64,000 nt of DNA from Aquatica leii. Its lineage: Eukaryota; Arthropoda; Insecta; Coleoptera; Lampyridae. Position numbers and translations under genes: made by a program. This document shows positions 31,841 through 43,595 of the stretch, one piece after another (the stretch's first letter is position 1; the number at the start of each line of letters is the position of its first letter). The notes beneath the pieces were generated by a model. It did not search any database and was not told where the DNA came from. It saw only the letters and a list, made by a program, of their open reading frames with translations. The stretch covers positions 15,624,001-15,688,000 of the forward strand of contig CM069432.1 in the NCBI GenBank assembly GCA_035610365.1. The letters are read 5' to 3'.

Positions 31841-33458
31841 ATGCAGATTATAGATCGTCGTTTGCTCGCACTCGAGCGTCGTTTGGACAGTCAACCTGAC
31901 CTCCGCCGCATGTATTCCGCATTTATCCAACTGTGACGCATTTTCGTTCACGGTTAAGGTACAAGATCGTCCATGTACGAAGCGAGCGGTTCTCTCTGAA
32001 ATCGCAAGAATGTACGATCCATTAGAATTTTTATCTCCAGTAATTTTGTTTGCCAAGAGATTTAGCGTCTCTGGGCGTTAGGTCTCGGGTGGGATGACCC
32101 TCATCCTTCGGATGTCTGTGAGTCATGGACTCAATTTAAAAGGGAACTTCCTTCATTGGTGGCATTGAAAATCCCTCGATTAATACCGCATATGTCGTAC
32201 GAGTCATGTCAGCTTCATGCTTTCTGTGACGCTTCGCAAGTAGGTTATGCTTGTGTAATCTATTTTCGTATTATTGATAACGCTGACAATATCCGTATCA
32301 ATCTTGTGGTTGCCAAATCCAAGCTTCCCCCTTTAAAGGTGTTATCAATTCCTCGTCTCGAGTTGTGCGCCGCAGTATTGTTGTCAAAACTAGTGGCCTT
32401 CGTTGTAGACATTTACAAAACCATGGTAACTATTGAAAGGATATTTGCTTGGAGCGACTTCACTGTTGTTTTAGCTTGGCGTTGGTGCCCTTTCGTTTTA
32501 AATCGCGTAGGCTACGTTCATGAGCGAGTTCCGCCAAAATACTGGCAACATGTCCGTTCCGGACAAAACCCGGCTGATCCAGCCTCTCGTGGTTTCCTAC
32601 GAGGAGAAATTTTGTCATGTTCGCTTTGGTGGGCGGGTCCACCATTTTTACATTACCCTGCTTTTGATGATTTGTGCGATCTTTTCGATCAATTCTAACC
32701 AGAGGAAGAAGCTCGTTTGGAGGAGCGAACTGTCGTGTTAATCACCCAACAGGAAAAGCATTGGCTACTCAGTTTATTGAACAAGTTGTCTTCTCTTCGT
32801 AAAATACAAGGTATTGTTGCTTACGTATTTCGTTTCGCAGATTCTGGTAACAAGGATCGCGTCACAGGGACCTTTTTATTTGCAGAATTGCAGAAGGGAC
32901 TTTTATTCATGTGTAAAGTTGTGCAGCAATTAGCATTTTCCGAAACAATTTTATTGCTTCGCCAAGGCAAGCTTTGTTCTAAACCCATTAGGAAATTATC
33001 CCCATTTATATGGACACTGAAGGATTGCTACGTGTCGGTGGACATCTTCGTCACTCCGAATTATCCTCGAATGCTAAGCACCCACTCGTTCCCATTGACT
33101 TACAGAGTTGATAATTGAGCATCGGGTGCATTTACACCCCGGTTTGCAGACATTGCAATTTTTGTTGTCACAATTCTGGATTTTATCAGCACGACGTGCA
33201 ATGAAGCACTCTCTGTCAGCCCCCTTTTTATGGGTTGTCTTCCTGCGTCTCGAGTTGGCGTTGATTACGCCGGTCCTTTTTTTTTGACACTAGGTCGAGT
33301 GAGAGGAGCTAAAATCTACAAAGGCTACATCTGCATATTTATTTGCTTTGCCGTCAAAGCCGTCTATTTAGAAGTGGTCTCAGACCTGACTACGGAGGCA
33401 TTACTTGCGGCTTTCCGTCGTTTTGTTGCTCGACGGGGTGGTTGTAGTGACATCTACA
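31841..33458 (+). mobile_element. BEL/Pao LTR retrotransposon fossil, left part
   Basis: It starts right at the end of the satellite inside the RT region (LERRLDSQPDLRRMYSAFIQ). RNase H follows (LHAFCDASQVGYACVIYF; SIPRLELCAAVLLSKLV; VRSGQNPADPASRGF) and the integrase start (RVGVDYAGPFF ... AVYLEVVSDLTTEALLAAFR). These are BEL/Pao signatures. A LINE with a 34-bp duplication then splits it, and the rest lies at 39020-39597. The 5' half (LTR, gag, protease, most of RT) is missing. Broken, with several breaks; clearly older than the LINE. Confidence 0.88.
33425..33458. repeat. 34-bp target-site duplication, left copy
   Basis: GTTGCTCGACGGGGT, one base, then GTTGTAGTGACATCTACA. The other copy is at 38986-39019 with one mismatch. 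It marks the insertion of the LINE into the BEL fossil. Confidence 0.92.
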
Positions 33459-34400
33459 TACAATTTTTATTTTTCACTATCGTCAGATTGCTGAGCGGTG
33501 CTTCGCCTTTCGGCATAACACCTCCTCCCGAATCGACGTTACACAAATTACTTACCTATTTATATACAAATCTAAGCTCTGTGCATGCATGACCATAACT
33601 AGATTTATATAAACAAAAGCTTAACCTTTATAACCTTAATGTCGGAGCCTAGACAAACGTAGGTGTCTGTATAAGCTTCGCTGCAGGTTTTCCATCAGCC
33701 CAGCTACATGCTATGCCTTAACTATGCTTCCGGTATCGGCTTCGGGAGGCGCTCGAAGAAGGTTCGTTGAAACTACGACCTTTCTCGAGACAGCGCTCTT
33801 TTAGCTTTTCCGATTTTCGGCTATGCTAAGCAGTGTATCGCGTGAAGTGCATTAAATTTTAGTTAACTAGTGTGAGGTCAGATCTGATTTTTAACTATGG
33901 AACTAGCAAATAATTGACTCGAATTTGAAAGATTCTGGCGGCACCCGGTGATGACTTTTAGGCAACAGCCCGTCCTCTTCTCGATGTCGCAATAAAATTG
34001 AATCCAAAATTGAAAAGGTAAAAAAGTAATTGGGTATGCAAAAGGTAGTACATGCAAATAAATTTAGAAACACAAAATCTCTAAATACAAGACAAACAAA
34101 CAGTTTTACAAATTTCGACTGGAGTCTGGAGTACAGCACCGTGCGTTTAGCGTAACTGTCGATGCTCGCTCCAGACAGCAATTACATACGAATTTTAACA
34201 ATTGTGACAATGTAAATCAGTTACAACTTATAAAATAACATGCAAAACATAAATATAAAATATTCCTACAACGTTACAGTTCTGAAATTTAATCCTAAGT
34301 GGCTGTCAGAGTCAAATTCTCGTCTGCATTTCGTTACAATCCTAAAGCTTACATAATAAACTGTTTGTATATTCGGTCGTTTATTCGTTCGTTCCCGCGT
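33459..34400 (-). other. 3' non-coding region of the R1/LOA/I-type LINE
   Basis: About 900 bp after the LINE's coding end. The minus-strand 3' terminus is A-rich next to the target duplication. Short frames here have no domain. Confidence 0.5.
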
Positions 34401-34499
34401 TTAATGTGTAACAGAGCAGCGAATACCAATCTCGTCCAGTTGGCTTGTGATTTAGTCCGAATTCTTCGAGAAGGGTAACCGTGCTCATTACCGCGCGCG

Positions 34500-37400
34500 T
34501 GGGTTACTTTACGAACTCTATACGGCATTCTAGTTCATTTCAAACAGCATGGCTTTACCTATCCTCGCACTATCGCTTTCAAAACACTAAACCTGGTATC
34601 CGCTAATCCGCGTTCGCATTGATTCAAGGGACAATCGAACAGGACGTGTTCGACGTCATCTCTTCCGCCGCACTCGCACCGTATCCGATCTACCTATCCC
34701 GTTAGGCGGTCAATTTTTACCGGTATTCCGCGTCTTGTTTCTACGGAGGGAATAAACCGAAATGTCCGGTTTCGACGCTTTCCCATCTCGCGTTCCATTT
34801 CCGGATGCTTAGTTCGCGCGCGTGTCCTTTCACCGCTGCCATAGGCAGGCGGTCGTAATCTACGTCGATGTCTGTGGATCGGGCGGCTTCCTTCGGTAAC
34901 GCGTCGGCTCTCTCGTTACGCGCCGTCCCAACGTGGGCCTTGGTTCAGCGGAATTCCAGCCTCCTTACGTCTTTTGCGCTTTTGATGAGTTCTTGAGCCT
35001 GAAAAACTAGGTCGGTTGGCGCTTTCGGGCTGGCCAGTGCTTCCAGCACGGCTCTTGAATCTGTCACGATTGCTACGCTTGTCGGAGGATCTTCAATTTT
35101 GAGCACGTGGCGCAGCGCTCCCCAGATGCCGACCAGCTCGCTCTGAAAACTGTTGCAGCCTTCGGCAAGCCTCATTTTCTTTGCGATTACTTCTTCGTTG
35201 AAGAATAGCACGAACGCTGCTCCAGCTTTCCCGTCGTCGAACTTCAAACCATCGGTGTAGTAACGCCAGGGCGGCGTTTCTTCCTCTCCCAATATCGACT
35301 CTCGTTTTGACCAGGCGCCCCCGGTAACCGATTTCGTCGATTTCTGCGCGTGTTTTATGGTCCGGGACCTTTCTACGAATGTTTTGAACATCAGTCGTTT
35401 CCTGCAAAAACAAATCAAGCGGCAGTAAATTGCTTATAACAAGGGCGGCCTCCGTAGAGACCGTGCTATAGGCCATTGCGGCCTTTACCGTTAACGAGCG
35501 TTGGGCACTTAAGAGCTTACTGGTGTTTCTCACGTTGCATCCTTCCCGCCAGATTTCGGTAGCATATGAAAGCGGCAGCTTTTCCCTTGAATCCCCACGT
35601 GAGAGACGCCGCCGAGCTGATTTTAGAAGCGAGTTTTCGACCCTTGTTGGCGGCGTATTCGATGTGAGGTGTCCAATTCAACCTGTTATTGATAAGCACT
35701 TCCAGATATTTTATGTTATCCTTACAGTACACTCTATCTTCTCCGAGTTTGAAGATCGGCGGTCTTTTTCCGTAAAAGACCGCTTTACTTTTTACTGTGC
35801 TAAAATTTAGTTTTTCCGGCCCACTGCTCGAGCACTATGAGCGCTTTGTTGCCATTAGCTTTCAAAGTCTTGAAATTTGCAGCTGTAACCAATAGCATTG
35901 TGTCGTCGGCGTACTCCACCAGGCTGCATTCTTCTGGCAGTTTACTGTTGAAAATACTGTCATAGACTAATTTTTAGTAAACCAGACCGGTGCAACTACC
36001 TTGAGGGCATCCCCGAAGGACTTTTCTGCTCCTGGTTTCGTTAGTTAGTTTTACTTGGGCCGTTCTATCGCAGAAATAGCTTTTACTGATGTTAATTAGG
36101 TCTTCAGGTAGCATCCTACGTTTCATTTGCCAGATTATGCTAGGGAATCACGCATGATCAAACGCACCTTCGATGTCGAGTGAGATTATTACGCAGTATC
36201 AGCTTTTAGCTTTCTCTTCCTTGACGAATTCCACCACTTTTCGGATGGCGTCCGTCGTCGTTTTTCCTCCAGCGAAACCGTATTGGTCGGCGTGAAATCC
36301 GCCGTTCGCTGCTACGTGGTATTCTATCCTAGTGGCGACGATCCTATCTCTCGTAGGCTCGGTCATGTCTTCTTTCCCCGGCTTCGGAATAAACTTCATT
36401 GTTTGTATCTTCCAGCATTTGAGAAAGGTGCTCGTTCTTATGCATAAGTTGAACGTTCCCGTCCAGATGTCCGGAATAATTTCGAACGCTCGTTTGGCCG
36501 CTTCCGGACGCACTCCGCCGTGTCTCGGTGCTTTTTTATTATTAATCCTTTTTAGCACTCTCGCTATTTCTCCTTTAGTTATCTCGACATCGTTTGCTAC
36601 TCCGCTTAGCGACCTCGCGTCATTGTAGAGTTTCCTAATCATAACGTGCAAGCGGTCGTCCATTTGGTCGTCGTCTTCAGGAAAAAAGGTCTCCAAAAGA
36701 GCGTCGGCCGTTTCGACAGCGGTAGTCGTGTAACTACCATCCTGCAGTTTTATGTTTCCCGTTTCATTGTTTGTTTCTTTTCCCTCTAACGACCCGGTAC
36801 GCTGCGCCCCACGGATCTTTCCCGGCATTTAATGTGCAGTACTGCTTCCATTCTCGATATTCCCTTCTGGCTTTGCGGTACTCGGCTTTTCTAGCATTTC
36901 TAGTTTCCGCGTCGTAAGCTCTTTGGGCACGTCTTCTCATCCTATATGCAACTTTGCGTAACCGCGTTAGTTCTGGAGTCCACCACGGAACTGTTTTCCT
37001 AAAGCGTTTTACGCTAGGCATAGACGCTTCGCAGGCGCACTTAATTGCTCCATTCAATTTGTTGGCAACCTCTTCCGGGTCAATTTCATTATCGCGCTTT
37101 TCTAATAATTGTAATCCGATTTTTTCGGTTTTTTCGCGCAATACGTTCTCGAACAGATTCCAATTTGCTTTTTTATAGCAAAAGCGGTGCGTGTCGTGGT
37201 TGTTCTATTTATAATGTTCTTTGGAAATTCCCCGTACGATCATTTTGTGATCGAACAGGGTTTCCTCTGTACTTAACTTCCAATTGGTAACTGTCTCGTA
37301 GTCGCTTACGGTACCAATCGTGGCATTCACATAGCAGGTGCCACGATGTCCTACAAACGTCGGACCGCTGTCCTCGTTGTAAATTACAAATCCGCGGTTT

Positions 37401-37893
37401 TCCACGATTGCGGCCAATGAGAGTCTTCTAGCGTCTTCGATATCACCGCCCCACAACGGGAATGTAGCGTTAAAGTCCCCGGCTATGACTACGCGTGCGT
37501 TTGCGCTGGTTATCGTGTCCAATGAGATTTCGATTTTTCCCAGCAAATCGGCATCGTTACCGTTTGGCGGGAGGTATATGGATATCGCGTAAAGCGTACA
37601 TTTACCTTTTGCGGTTTTTATTTCGACGACTGTCACGTCGAAGTGACGCCGTTCTTCATATGTACTATCACGCATTTTGGCTTTTCTGCCGCTCCTTGAA
37701 CTACTTCTTGGTTGCCAGTAAAAACGGCAATTTTCCCAAATTTTACGTTTGGTTCCTGGATGAAACAAACATCGACTACCTTTTCTTTTAAGTATTTAAC
37801 TAAGTTACCGGTTGCAGCTCTTTCTCTACCTAGATTAATTTGTGCAAATCGAAGGTTCTTTGTTTCTTCATTTGTTGATGGTAAGTTAGCCAT
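34500..37893 (-). pseudogene. ORF2 of the R1/LOA/I-type LINE (endonuclease, RT, RNase H)
   Basis: Endonuclease: NLRFAQINLGRERAATGNLV ... FIQEPNV and VVIAGDFNATFPLWGG (37893-37205). Linker at 37141-36764. RT: IARVLKRINNKKAP, KFIPKPGKEDMTEPT, ADQYGFAGGKTTTDAI (36828-36199), GCPQGSCTG and LVEYADDTMLLV (near 35900-36030). RNase H: YYTDGLKFDDGKAG, FQSELVGIWGAL, AIVTDSRAVLEAL (35418-34945), then a Cys/His C terminus to about 34600. Frame breaks occur between about 37205 and 37141, near 36200, 35980, 35800-35730, 35530 and 34945. Confidence 0.82.
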
Positions 37894-37895
37894 TT

Positions 37896-38920
37896 CTAAT
37901 TACCATAGTCGATCCGGCTTCGCGAAATATGACACAAACTAATGTATCCACCGCATTCTGCGTCTTGTGCACTAACGTCGAACTTATCTCGACGCGTCTT
38001 GTTAAGGTTTATGCAGAGGGCGCACTTCGCATCCTCGTGTCTACGACACTCTGTATTGCGGTGCCCTTCTTCTGCGCAATTTCCACAGACCGGTTCCACC
38101 GGTTCCTTCGACCAGTTGGCGCTTATGTGGCCTGTGTTCTAGCACTTATAGCACTGGAGTAGCTAAAAGTGGTCGCAGACATCAACTCTACTCCAGCCTA
38201 GACTTATTCTTTCCCCAACCATCAATTTTCGCATCTCTGCTTTAACCTCATATACTACGTCGACGTAAGGATTGCTACCGCGTCTTCCAAATAGAAACCT
38301 TTCTTTTAGTGAAGCTGTGAATTGTTCATTTCCGCCCAACTTCTCTTTGACAGTTATTTTGCTTTTCGTCGGGTCAATCCTAGTTGTTAGCATCTTACTG
38401 ACTTGTTCTGGCGTCATGCCGGTTTCTTTTGAAGGTTTTCTTTGTTGTCTCCGTCACGACTTTCGCAGCTTGAACATTTCTCGACGGAATAGGGACCGGG
38501 TGTTTTTCCTGTCGTTTTTTACCGCTGCGTAGTTACGCGGTGCAGTAGCTGCCGCAACACGCTGGGCCACGTTGGAACGTGCTGCCTGTACATCTAACTT
38601 CTTGGCTCTGTGTCTAAGTTTTTTGGTTACTCCAATCATAAGAGTAGTCCTCAATTTTATTTCGTTTTTTTCCATGGTGATCCTAGCACTAGTGTTAGGC
38701 ATCAGGCTCATAATTGTCTTGTAGCTTGCCATTAATTTCTTAACTCGCTCTCGTCTGGGGTAGTATTCTCTTCAGACACGCGACTTCTTTGCGTTTCTCG
38801 TGTCGGGCGTGGCTCGCTGTATGTTGTATCTTTGTTAGCTTCCTCGTCGCGCAAGTTATGACTTTTCTTAATGTCAAGTCTTGCGGTTGCAGCCTCTTTG
38901 GCTTCAGTTACGTTATTCAT
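37896..38920 (-). pseudogene. ORF1 (gag-like) of the R1/LOA/I-type LINE
   Basis: The start ATG at 38920 (MNNVTEAKEAATARLDIKKS) is followed in other frames by a basic region (LRHRAKKLDVQAARSNVAQR), a helical part (MTPEQVSKMLTTRIDPTKSK ... YVDVVYEVKAEMRKLMVGER) and zinc knuckles, clearest CGNCAEEGHRNTECRRHEDA followed by KCALC (38099-37896). This is the usual gag-like RNA-binding ORF1 of R1-type LINEs. It ends just before the endonuclease start, consistent with a short ORF1/ORF2 overlap. Frame breaks near 38732, 38450 and 38160. Confidence 0.75.
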
Positions 38921-38985
38921 ATCGGATGCTTGTTAGATTTATTGCTCTTTTAGCTTTAGCCACTTCCTTTTTTATTATCTTCCTC

Positions 38986-39019
38986 GTTGCTCGACGGGGT
39001 CGTTGTAGTGACATCTACA
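38986..39019. repeat. 34-bp target-site duplication, right copy
   Basis: Second copy of 33425-33458, one mismatch (C for G at the 16th base). Confidence 0.92.
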
Positions 39020-39597
39020 GTGACTGTGCCACCAATCTTATTGGCGCCAATCGTATACTTCAAAACTTGGGTCGACAGTCTGCTGACACACTGGCTATCA
39101 AATGGCATTTTAATCCTCCTGCCTCTCCGCTTTTTGATGGATTGTGAGAGGCCGGAATTAAATCCGTCAAAACCCACCTGTCGCGTGTGTTTGATGAACA
39201 AACCTTCACTTATGAAGAATTTAATACAGTCCTAATCCAAATCGAAGCCGTGTTGAATTCACGCCCCGCTCCTCCTGACGAGGATGTCACGTCCCTCCCA
39301 TTAAATCGTTTGTCACGTTTGCGTTTTGTTCAGCGGTGTCAACAAGAATTTTGGCGTCGTTGGCACCATGAGTACTTACATACACTCCAACAATGCGGAA
39401 AGTGGAATCAACCTTCCACTACCCCTTTAGTGAACAGTTTAGTAGTAATAAAGAACGAGTTGGTTCCACCGCTGCAGTGGCAACTGGGTCGCATCGTAAC
39501 TCTACATCCTGGTAAGAAGACCGCGCGAGGTTTAATTAAAAGACCTGTAATCAAAATCTGTCCTGGGCCTATCGCGCAGCATAAACCTGTTGGTTAA
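39020..39597 (+). mobile_element. BEL/Pao fossil, right part (integrase end)
   Basis: After the duplication the integrase wording resumes: GRQSADTLAIKWHFNPPASP, then EFNTVLIQIEAVLNSRP, then RWHHEYLHTLQQCGKWNQP and QWQLGRIVTLHPGKK, the standard BEL/Pao integrase C terminus. It ends CPGPIAQHKPVG at 39597. It belongs with 31841-33458, is split by the LINE, and carries several breaks overall. Confidence 0.85.
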
Positions 39598-39727
39598 TTG
39601 TTTATTGGTTTTATTTTAATTAAGTTTTGTTTTTAGTATTATAGTTGTTGACCCGTTGGGCGATTAATTTGATTCATTTTGAACAAATAAAAAAATCACG
39701 CTGTTATAGTGGTTTTGGTGGGCGGTA

Positions 39728-39941
39728 TGTTTTGAATTTATATTTAAATTTAAAGCTCTCCCCAGAAATACCTCTTCCTTTTGTTGTTTTCCCTATACTA
39801 GCCCGAAATCCGACAAACAAACAACTAATTTGATTATTGTTGGTTGAACTTACGAGTCGACCTGCGATTTGATTGGGTCGCCCTTTTAACTTTAGCCGTT
39901 AGCACTGGTGTTAACTAAAAGAATATTGGTTAATTAAAACA
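39728..39941 (+). repeat. Candidate 3' LTR of the BEL/Pao fossil
   Basis: A purine-rich GGTGGGCGGTA precedes TGTTTTGAATTT at 39728, a likely polypurine tract and LTR start. A CA end is plausible at 39941. With no second LTR in the window the ends cannot be proven. Confidence 0.4.
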
Positions 39942-40084
39942 TAGCAGCTGGGTAGCTTGTGGTGGACGTTTTGGCCATGGCTTTATTAATTGATGACTCT
40001 TTTATAAATTTGGAAAATGATCTTTCAATAGATGAAGAAGAATCTTTGAGAATTCTTTTATACGACCCGTCTGAGAGAAGATTT
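39942..40084. other. Short spacer
   Basis: A short frame here (ALLIDDSFINLENDLSIDEE) is too short to assign. Confidence 0.35.
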
Positions 40085-40200
40085 TAGATTTCGTTGTTAT
40101 AGTATTCTTTGCTCTTGTGGTCGTGAATATATAGGAAAAAAGGGTAGAAGCGTATGAATTCGTATTGAGGAACATCAAGGATGTAGTTTTTAGTGATCGT
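40085..40200 (+). pseudogene. GIY-YIG endonuclease remnant, probably Penelope-like
   Basis: The + strand reads SILCSCGREYIGKKGRSV, then IRIEEHQGCSF in the same phase with one stop. CSCGREYIGKTGRS...RIKEHQ is the GIY-YIG signature seen in Penelope-like copy 2 (RSCGLAYIGQTGR...RLKEHK), but this one is clearly a different lineage. About 40 codons remain; no RT is seen to the left. Confidence 0.5.
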
Positions 40201-42629
40201 ATTGTCGTTCCCTATTTCTTATTTGCTAAATTATTTAGATATGTTGGAAAACAACGCTGATCTAATGTTGACTAGAATTATTGAGAATAATAAACGTTAT
40301 CTCAAGGACTAATTGATATTTCAGCAAGATGGAGCTTTGCGACATTACGCTTTGTGTGTTCCAAAATATCTTGACTCTTGATTTTCAAATTGGTGGTTTC
40401 GGAGCAAAGGTTCTACTCGCCCAAAAAATTGCAGTCTGACTTTTGGTGTTCCTTCGGAAAGACGAGCAAAGTATCAGCTTTCAAATGCTTTGACCTAAAG
40501 TTTAATAATATAAATGAATAAACATTTATGGCATTTTTTACAGCGTTTAATGTGAATTTTTGTTTGTGACTTACAGAATGAAAAATAAACGTTACACAAT
40601 AACAAACTATTTTTTGAAACATTCGTACCCTATGTTATGTCTGTACGTATATAAGTACAATAATTTTAACGGTTAAAAACAAAAAAAAAAGTAAAATTCT
40701 AACATTGTGATTTTCTAAACACATAGTTGTAAATTTATTTAGCACTCACCATTCGTTTTGATTCAAACACAAGAAAATTTACGTTAGTATGTTTTAGTTT
40801 TTACATTTTAGTTAGTCACATGTATCATTCATTTTTTTTTTCAAACATAACAAGTATTGTTTTTCATTCATTCACTTATAATTAGTAGATAAATTTGTTA
40901 ATATGTACATATTAGATGTAGGTATTTTTTTTACATTAAAAAACATGCTCAAAGACGATTGGCAATGTAAATAAGAACCTGGATAAACCAATAATTTTGG
41001 CAGTTTGCACTTACATATCTATAAACTTTACAAAATGTTCTAAACATTTTTGTTTAACACAAAAGGATATTTGTCTTAAGTCTATATAAGGTAACAGTGA
41101 GAAGGAAAATATACTTATCGATTGAAATGTGCAAATATCATTTCGATTATACTTTTTAGACATAAACAATCCATCTGGCATATAAGTAACTCCCTCAGCA
41201 ATAATAAATAATCTGTGTCTTTTCTTAAATTGTCGTTTTCTATTGTTTAAAATTTCAAAATAGATTTTGGTTATATACAATATGCCTGCTGCTATACCCT
41301 GCGAAATTTTTTAAAATTTTTTCTTAAACTCTTTTTTGTGATTTTTTCAACACATACACACTATAAACAAATGTAAAGTTTTTCTCAGTAAGTTCACATT
41401 TACATTTTCTTTGGTTTTCATGCAGTCAATAATAATAAAGATGCACTTGAGCTATTCTGGGATGTTATCCTATCGCATAGCTACAGCCGTACTTGCTGTT
41501 AGAAGTAATATTAGTTGACTTGCAACACACATTCCGCACGATTTTCGCATTAAGATTGCATCCACATTATCTCCTGTAACAAACAATGTTGTTAGAGCAC
41601 ATTTCACAGCTTAAAAATTACATTTAGTACATTCAGACGATTTAACTGTTATTATATTAGTTATTCTTTTTGTTTTTGTTAAGTCTTATCAAAACCAAAC
41701 AAAACCAACAAACAACCACAAAAACCTATATTGCGACAAACACAATTTTGTTGGATACTTGCAAGGATCACCTTTATGGTTGACGGCGTAAAGGTAACAA
41801 AGGTGCTCGACAGATTTTTAAAATTTTTTAGCAAAAAAAAATAAATGTTTAGATAGTGTCTATTTATCTTTGCTGGAATAGTTTTTTTTTTGGTTTTTAT
41901 ACAAGTTTAATGTGTTTTCTTGGACGGTAGCCCACAGTTTGAGGCCACGTGTGAAAGCACGTTTATGTTATAAGTAAAAAAAAATAAAATATCACACCTA
42001 AATTAGATCGTGTATAACCACCAAATTAAATCAGGCAAAGTGTTGATTATCTGTAAGAGAGACTAGGGAAGTTTGATACACTTAACACGTGAATTAAAAA
42101 ATACAAGTAAGTATAAATAAATACCCTAGATGGTGTCTTAAGTAGCCTTGTAGCGCTACTCTCAGGTAGTTTAGATAAGCGAAGAGTGCACTAACAAACG
42201 ATGTAAGAAAATTAATCAAACAATTAGATAAATTGTCAAAATTGGTCAATTAACTTCTGATGTCAGGGATGCCAAATAGTTTGATTTTAAGACTAAACTA
42301 TTAAAGTCTTATCTGCAATAAAAGTTAACAAAGAATAATTCATTGATTCAATCTCAAAAGATTTATAATCCTATATTCAAAAACAAAACAAAACAAAAAC
42401 AATACTTAAGGTAAAATTCAGTAAGGTTACTTAAAACTAAAAATAGAAATTTTTATCATTTAATTGATTAAACTTAAAATTAAGAGAATACCGGTATTTC
42501 TTTACATATAGTAAGAAAACAATTTTAATTAAGTTACTTTAAATATTTGCAGTATGCAAATGTAATTTTGATATTAATTAGAGAAAATTTATTATTTAGT
42601 ATTTAATAAGTTACGTTCAAATGTAAGTT
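40201..42629. other. AT-rich spacer
   Basis: Low-complexity AT-rich DNA. A 90-codon minus frame (41011-41280, MYITKIYFEILNNRKRQFKK) has no recognised domain. At 42068-42082 GGAAGTTTGATACAC resembles the terminus of pogo-like C, with no transposase near it, so it may be a solo end of a related element. Nothing else is supported. Confidence 0.45.
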
Positions 42630-42894
42630 ATGTCGCAAGAAGAAAACCCAAGTTTGTTGATTAAGCAGTCTTTAATCAACGAAAGGAATGTAGATAAAAC
42701 TAACTCACGCATACGGATAAAATTTCCAACGGAATGCTAAAGCTGGCGGATGGCCTTGGGAAATTTCCCATGAAAATGATCAAAGTGTATTTTCTTCAAA
42801 AAATCGCTTCGGATCATTGGTATTTAGTTTATTATTTATATACCAAACCTATTCAAATTATAAAGATAAAGATAATTTCGTTAAATATAAAATC
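42630..42894 (+). other. Small frames of unknown meaning beside gypsy fossil 2
   Basis: A 36-codon frame MSQEENPSLLIKQSLINERN to FPTEC (42630-42740) overlaps a second frame from 42734 (MLKLADGLGKFPMKMIKVYF). The first looks compositionally protein-like but matches nothing I recognise. It could be a first exon or part of an older element interrupted by the gypsy insertion at 42895. Confidence 0.25.
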
Positions 42895-43161
42895 GGTACC
42901 ACAAAAAAAATCTGTATTATTAACACAGACTTCTTAAATAAAGATATTGTAGATATAAGGTAAGATAAAAAAATTACATGGCTTCAAAGTACCACATGCG
43001 TACTCGTCGAGCGCTGAGTACTGAATGAATCTCAAAGCTACCGCGCCCGAAAAAAGTAGCGACTCCACAAAATAAAAATAAAGGAAGGTTTACACGCAAC
43101 ATTTAGTTAAAATAATACAAATAATTTAAAATCAAATAATAACAGTAACGGAAACGTTACA
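42895..43161 (-). repeat. 3' LTR of gypsy fossil 2
   Basis: 267 bp; GGTACCACAAAAA at the left, ACGGAAACGTTACA at the right. Nearly identical to 48298-48560. Confidence 0.9.
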
Positions 43162-43595
43162 CACCCCGTTCGACCAAAAAAAAATTATAGGTACTATCAA
43201 ATGAAGTACTAAATACCATGGTGAATCTACGTTAATACTAACGTAAATATCAACAAAGGCAACGACAACGATAAGGCAAAGGCAGCAACAAAAAGCAAAG
43301 GCATCGACAAAGGCAAGATGCAACTGGAACTCTATTCTTAGAATTGAATATTTACAGCTTACTCTTACTTATCACTAACCTAAAACTATAAAAATCAAAG
43401 TAGGCGAAAAGAAGAGAGAAATCTTAAAACTTGGCTTCGACAGCTAAATAATTCTGAAGGAAATGCAAGAGGGAGTGTCTTCGTGTCACGAGATCGGCAA
43501 ATAACGTTATCCCACAAACAACTATCCCAACAAAACTACCGACACCTAGGCACAATAAGATCAAGACGAAGAAGAAAATGGAAATGTCAAAATCA
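43162..43595 (-). other. 3' non-coding region of gypsy fossil 2
   Basis: Between the pol stop and the 3' LTR. A CAACGACAAAGGCA-like low-complexity stretch (43250-43320) and a hydrophobic minus frame (43606-43424) are present; the latter is not recognised as an envelope. Confidence 0.5.

Larger units (their letters stand above)
33459..38985 (-). mobile_element. Near full-length R1/LOA/I-type LINE with RNase H
   Basis: 5.5 kb on - between two 34-bp direct repeats. In minus-strand order: a short 5' leader (65 bp), ORF1 from 38920 with CCHC knuckles, ORF2 endonuclease from 37893, linker (KTVPWWTPELTRLRKVAYRM), RT, RNase H, a C-terminal Cys/His part (RIRCECGGRDDVEHVLFDCP), and about 900 bp of 3' sequence. 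The presence of both ends and the long duplication show a complete insertion. RNase H after RT places it in the I/LOA/R1 assemblage. The two ORFs carry many frame breaks. Confidence 0.88.

Noticed and set aside
31823-32056. Minus frame at the satellite/BEL join
   Set aside because: Shadow of BEL RT on +, which is recognisable (LERRLDSQPD).
41011-41280. 90-codon minus frame in the AT-rich spacer as a host exon
   Set aside because: No splice signals in a sensible place, no domain, low-complexity surroundings.
42068-42082. GGAAGTTTGATACAC as the left end of an element reaching to 54520 (TTTGATACGAACTTCCCC)
   Set aside because: The two motifs match poorly beyond a few bases and are 12 kb apart with other complete elements between; no duplication seen.
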